This document shows, one piece after another, positions 63,693 through 64,000 of a stretch of DNA of 64,000 bases. Numbering within the stretch: position 1 is the stretch's first letter; the number at the start of each line of letters is the position of its first letter. A program made the translations under genes and the position numbers. The DNA lies in the NCBI GenBank assembly GCA_016201105.1, contig JACQDN010000076.1:1-64000 (forward strand), written 5' to 3'. Source of the DNA: Pseudomonadota bacterium (GTDB lineage: Bacteria; Pseudomonadota; Alphaproteobacteria; Micropepsales; Micropepsaceae). The notes under the pieces were generated by a model. That model saw only the letters and a program-made list of their open reading frames with translations. It did not search any database and was not told where the DNA came from.

Positions 63693-64000
63693 AGCTCGCG
63701 CGCGGCAGCGTTCTCCTCGTCGCGAGCCACAATCCGGGCAAGGTGCGCGAGATTGACGATCTGCTCGCGCCGTACGGAATTGAGACCAAGGGCGCGGCGG
63801 AACTCGGGCTCGACGAGCCCGAGGAAACCGCAAACACGTTCGCCGAGAACGCCTTGTTGAAAGCGCGCGCTGCCGCCGATGCCTCCGGTCTTATCGCACT
63901 CGCCGATGATTCCGGCCTCGCGGTCACGGCGCTTGGCGGCGCGCCGGGAATCTATTCGGCGCGCTGGGCGGGACCGAACAAGGATTTCTCTATCGCGATG
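63689..64000 (+). CDS. rdgB: Non-canonical purine NTP pyrophosphatase (RdgB/HAM1), 5' part only
   Basis: First 104 residues; the gene runs off the window. [20 protein letters not shown] is the SxNxxK start, followed by [40 protein letters not shown] and SARWAG, the ITPase/XTPase signature. It clears dITP and XTP. ATG 63689 overlaps the rph stop. Confidence 0.93.
   Translation, partial: MKLARGSVLLVASHNPGKVREIDDLLAPYGIETKGAAELGLDEPEETANTFAENALLKARAAADASGLIALADDSGLAVTALGGAPGIYSARWAGPNKDFSIAM

Noticed and set aside
1-64000. tRNA or rRNA genes
   Set aside because: No cloverleaf with GTTCRA loop and CCA-type end, and no rRNA-like stretch, was noticed by eye; a covariance search could still find one.

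Overview
The window is a 64 kb chromosomal piece of a GC-rich alphaproteobacterium. The signs are the parA-parB / rsmG / mnmG / mnmE cluster with perfect parS sites, rho-hemJ-hemH-hemE next to a DUF299 kinase gene (the gene order that flanks the Caulobacter and Rickettsia replication origin), and the ppsR-maf-aroE-coaE-dnaQ / secB / timA / mltA series. The genus cannot be fixed from sequence alone. No rRNA, tRNA or CRISPR array was seen.

Layout. 0.2-1.6 kb: an ANL-superfamily adenylating enzyme. 1.8-4.8 kb: an intact IS1595-type transposon (terminal inverted repeats, 8-bp target duplication) carrying a DDE transposase and five cargo genes, one with a RusA-like Holliday-junction resolvase signature; it sits inside a dispersed palindromic repeat. 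5-18.5 kb: accessory and housekeeping genes (thioredoxin-fold isomerase, HxlR regulator, two alpha/beta hydrolases, a curlin-like protein, an IS1 transposase remnant, an S10 peptidase, MsrB plus free-Met-R-sulfoxide reductase, an MHS transporter, MscL, a VanZ-like protein). 18.8-24.4 kb: rpmI-rplT-pheS-pheT and a transporter. 24.6-31 kb: a methyltransferase, a secreted repeat protein, lepA, a higBA toxin-antitoxin pair, hisH-hisA. 31-36.9 kb: parB-parA-rsmG-mnmG-mnmE, all leftward, with two perfect parS sites. 37-43.6 kb: a thioredoxin-domain protein, dienelactone hydrolase, quinone reductase, small-fold and HD proteins, and a broken kinase gene. 43.6-47.7 kb: hemE-hemH-hemJ and rho, leftward. 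47.66-47.91 kb: the hemE/ppsR divergent gap, the best candidate for oriC by synteny. 47.9-54.8 kb: ppsR-maf-aroE-coaE-dnaQ rightward, secB, timA, mltA, smr. 55-64 kb: adenosine-type kinase, EI24 protein, lipoprotein, nth, DUF2244, Ada-like methyltransferase, dapB, a membrane protein, grpE, hrcA, rph and the start of rdgB.

Transcription diverges from about 47.7 kb: rho/hem and mnm/par genes run left, ppsR-dnaQ run right. This fits replication starting there, with parS 12-14 kb away. Many genes are joined by 4-bp ATGA/GTGA overlaps (msrB-fRmsr, hemE-hemH-hemJ, ppsR-maf-aroE-coaE, mltA-smr, dapB and its upstream membrane gene, rph-rdgB), indicating coupled translation.

A notable layer is dispersed palindromic DNA. 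Family A (about 150 bp, arms of the CCTCCCC type) occurs at least six times, family B (arms with TTCACGCGGAGACGCGGAG) three times, family C once, and a 26-bp mini-palindrome (D) occurs inside pheT, in frame, and again just upstream of lepA.
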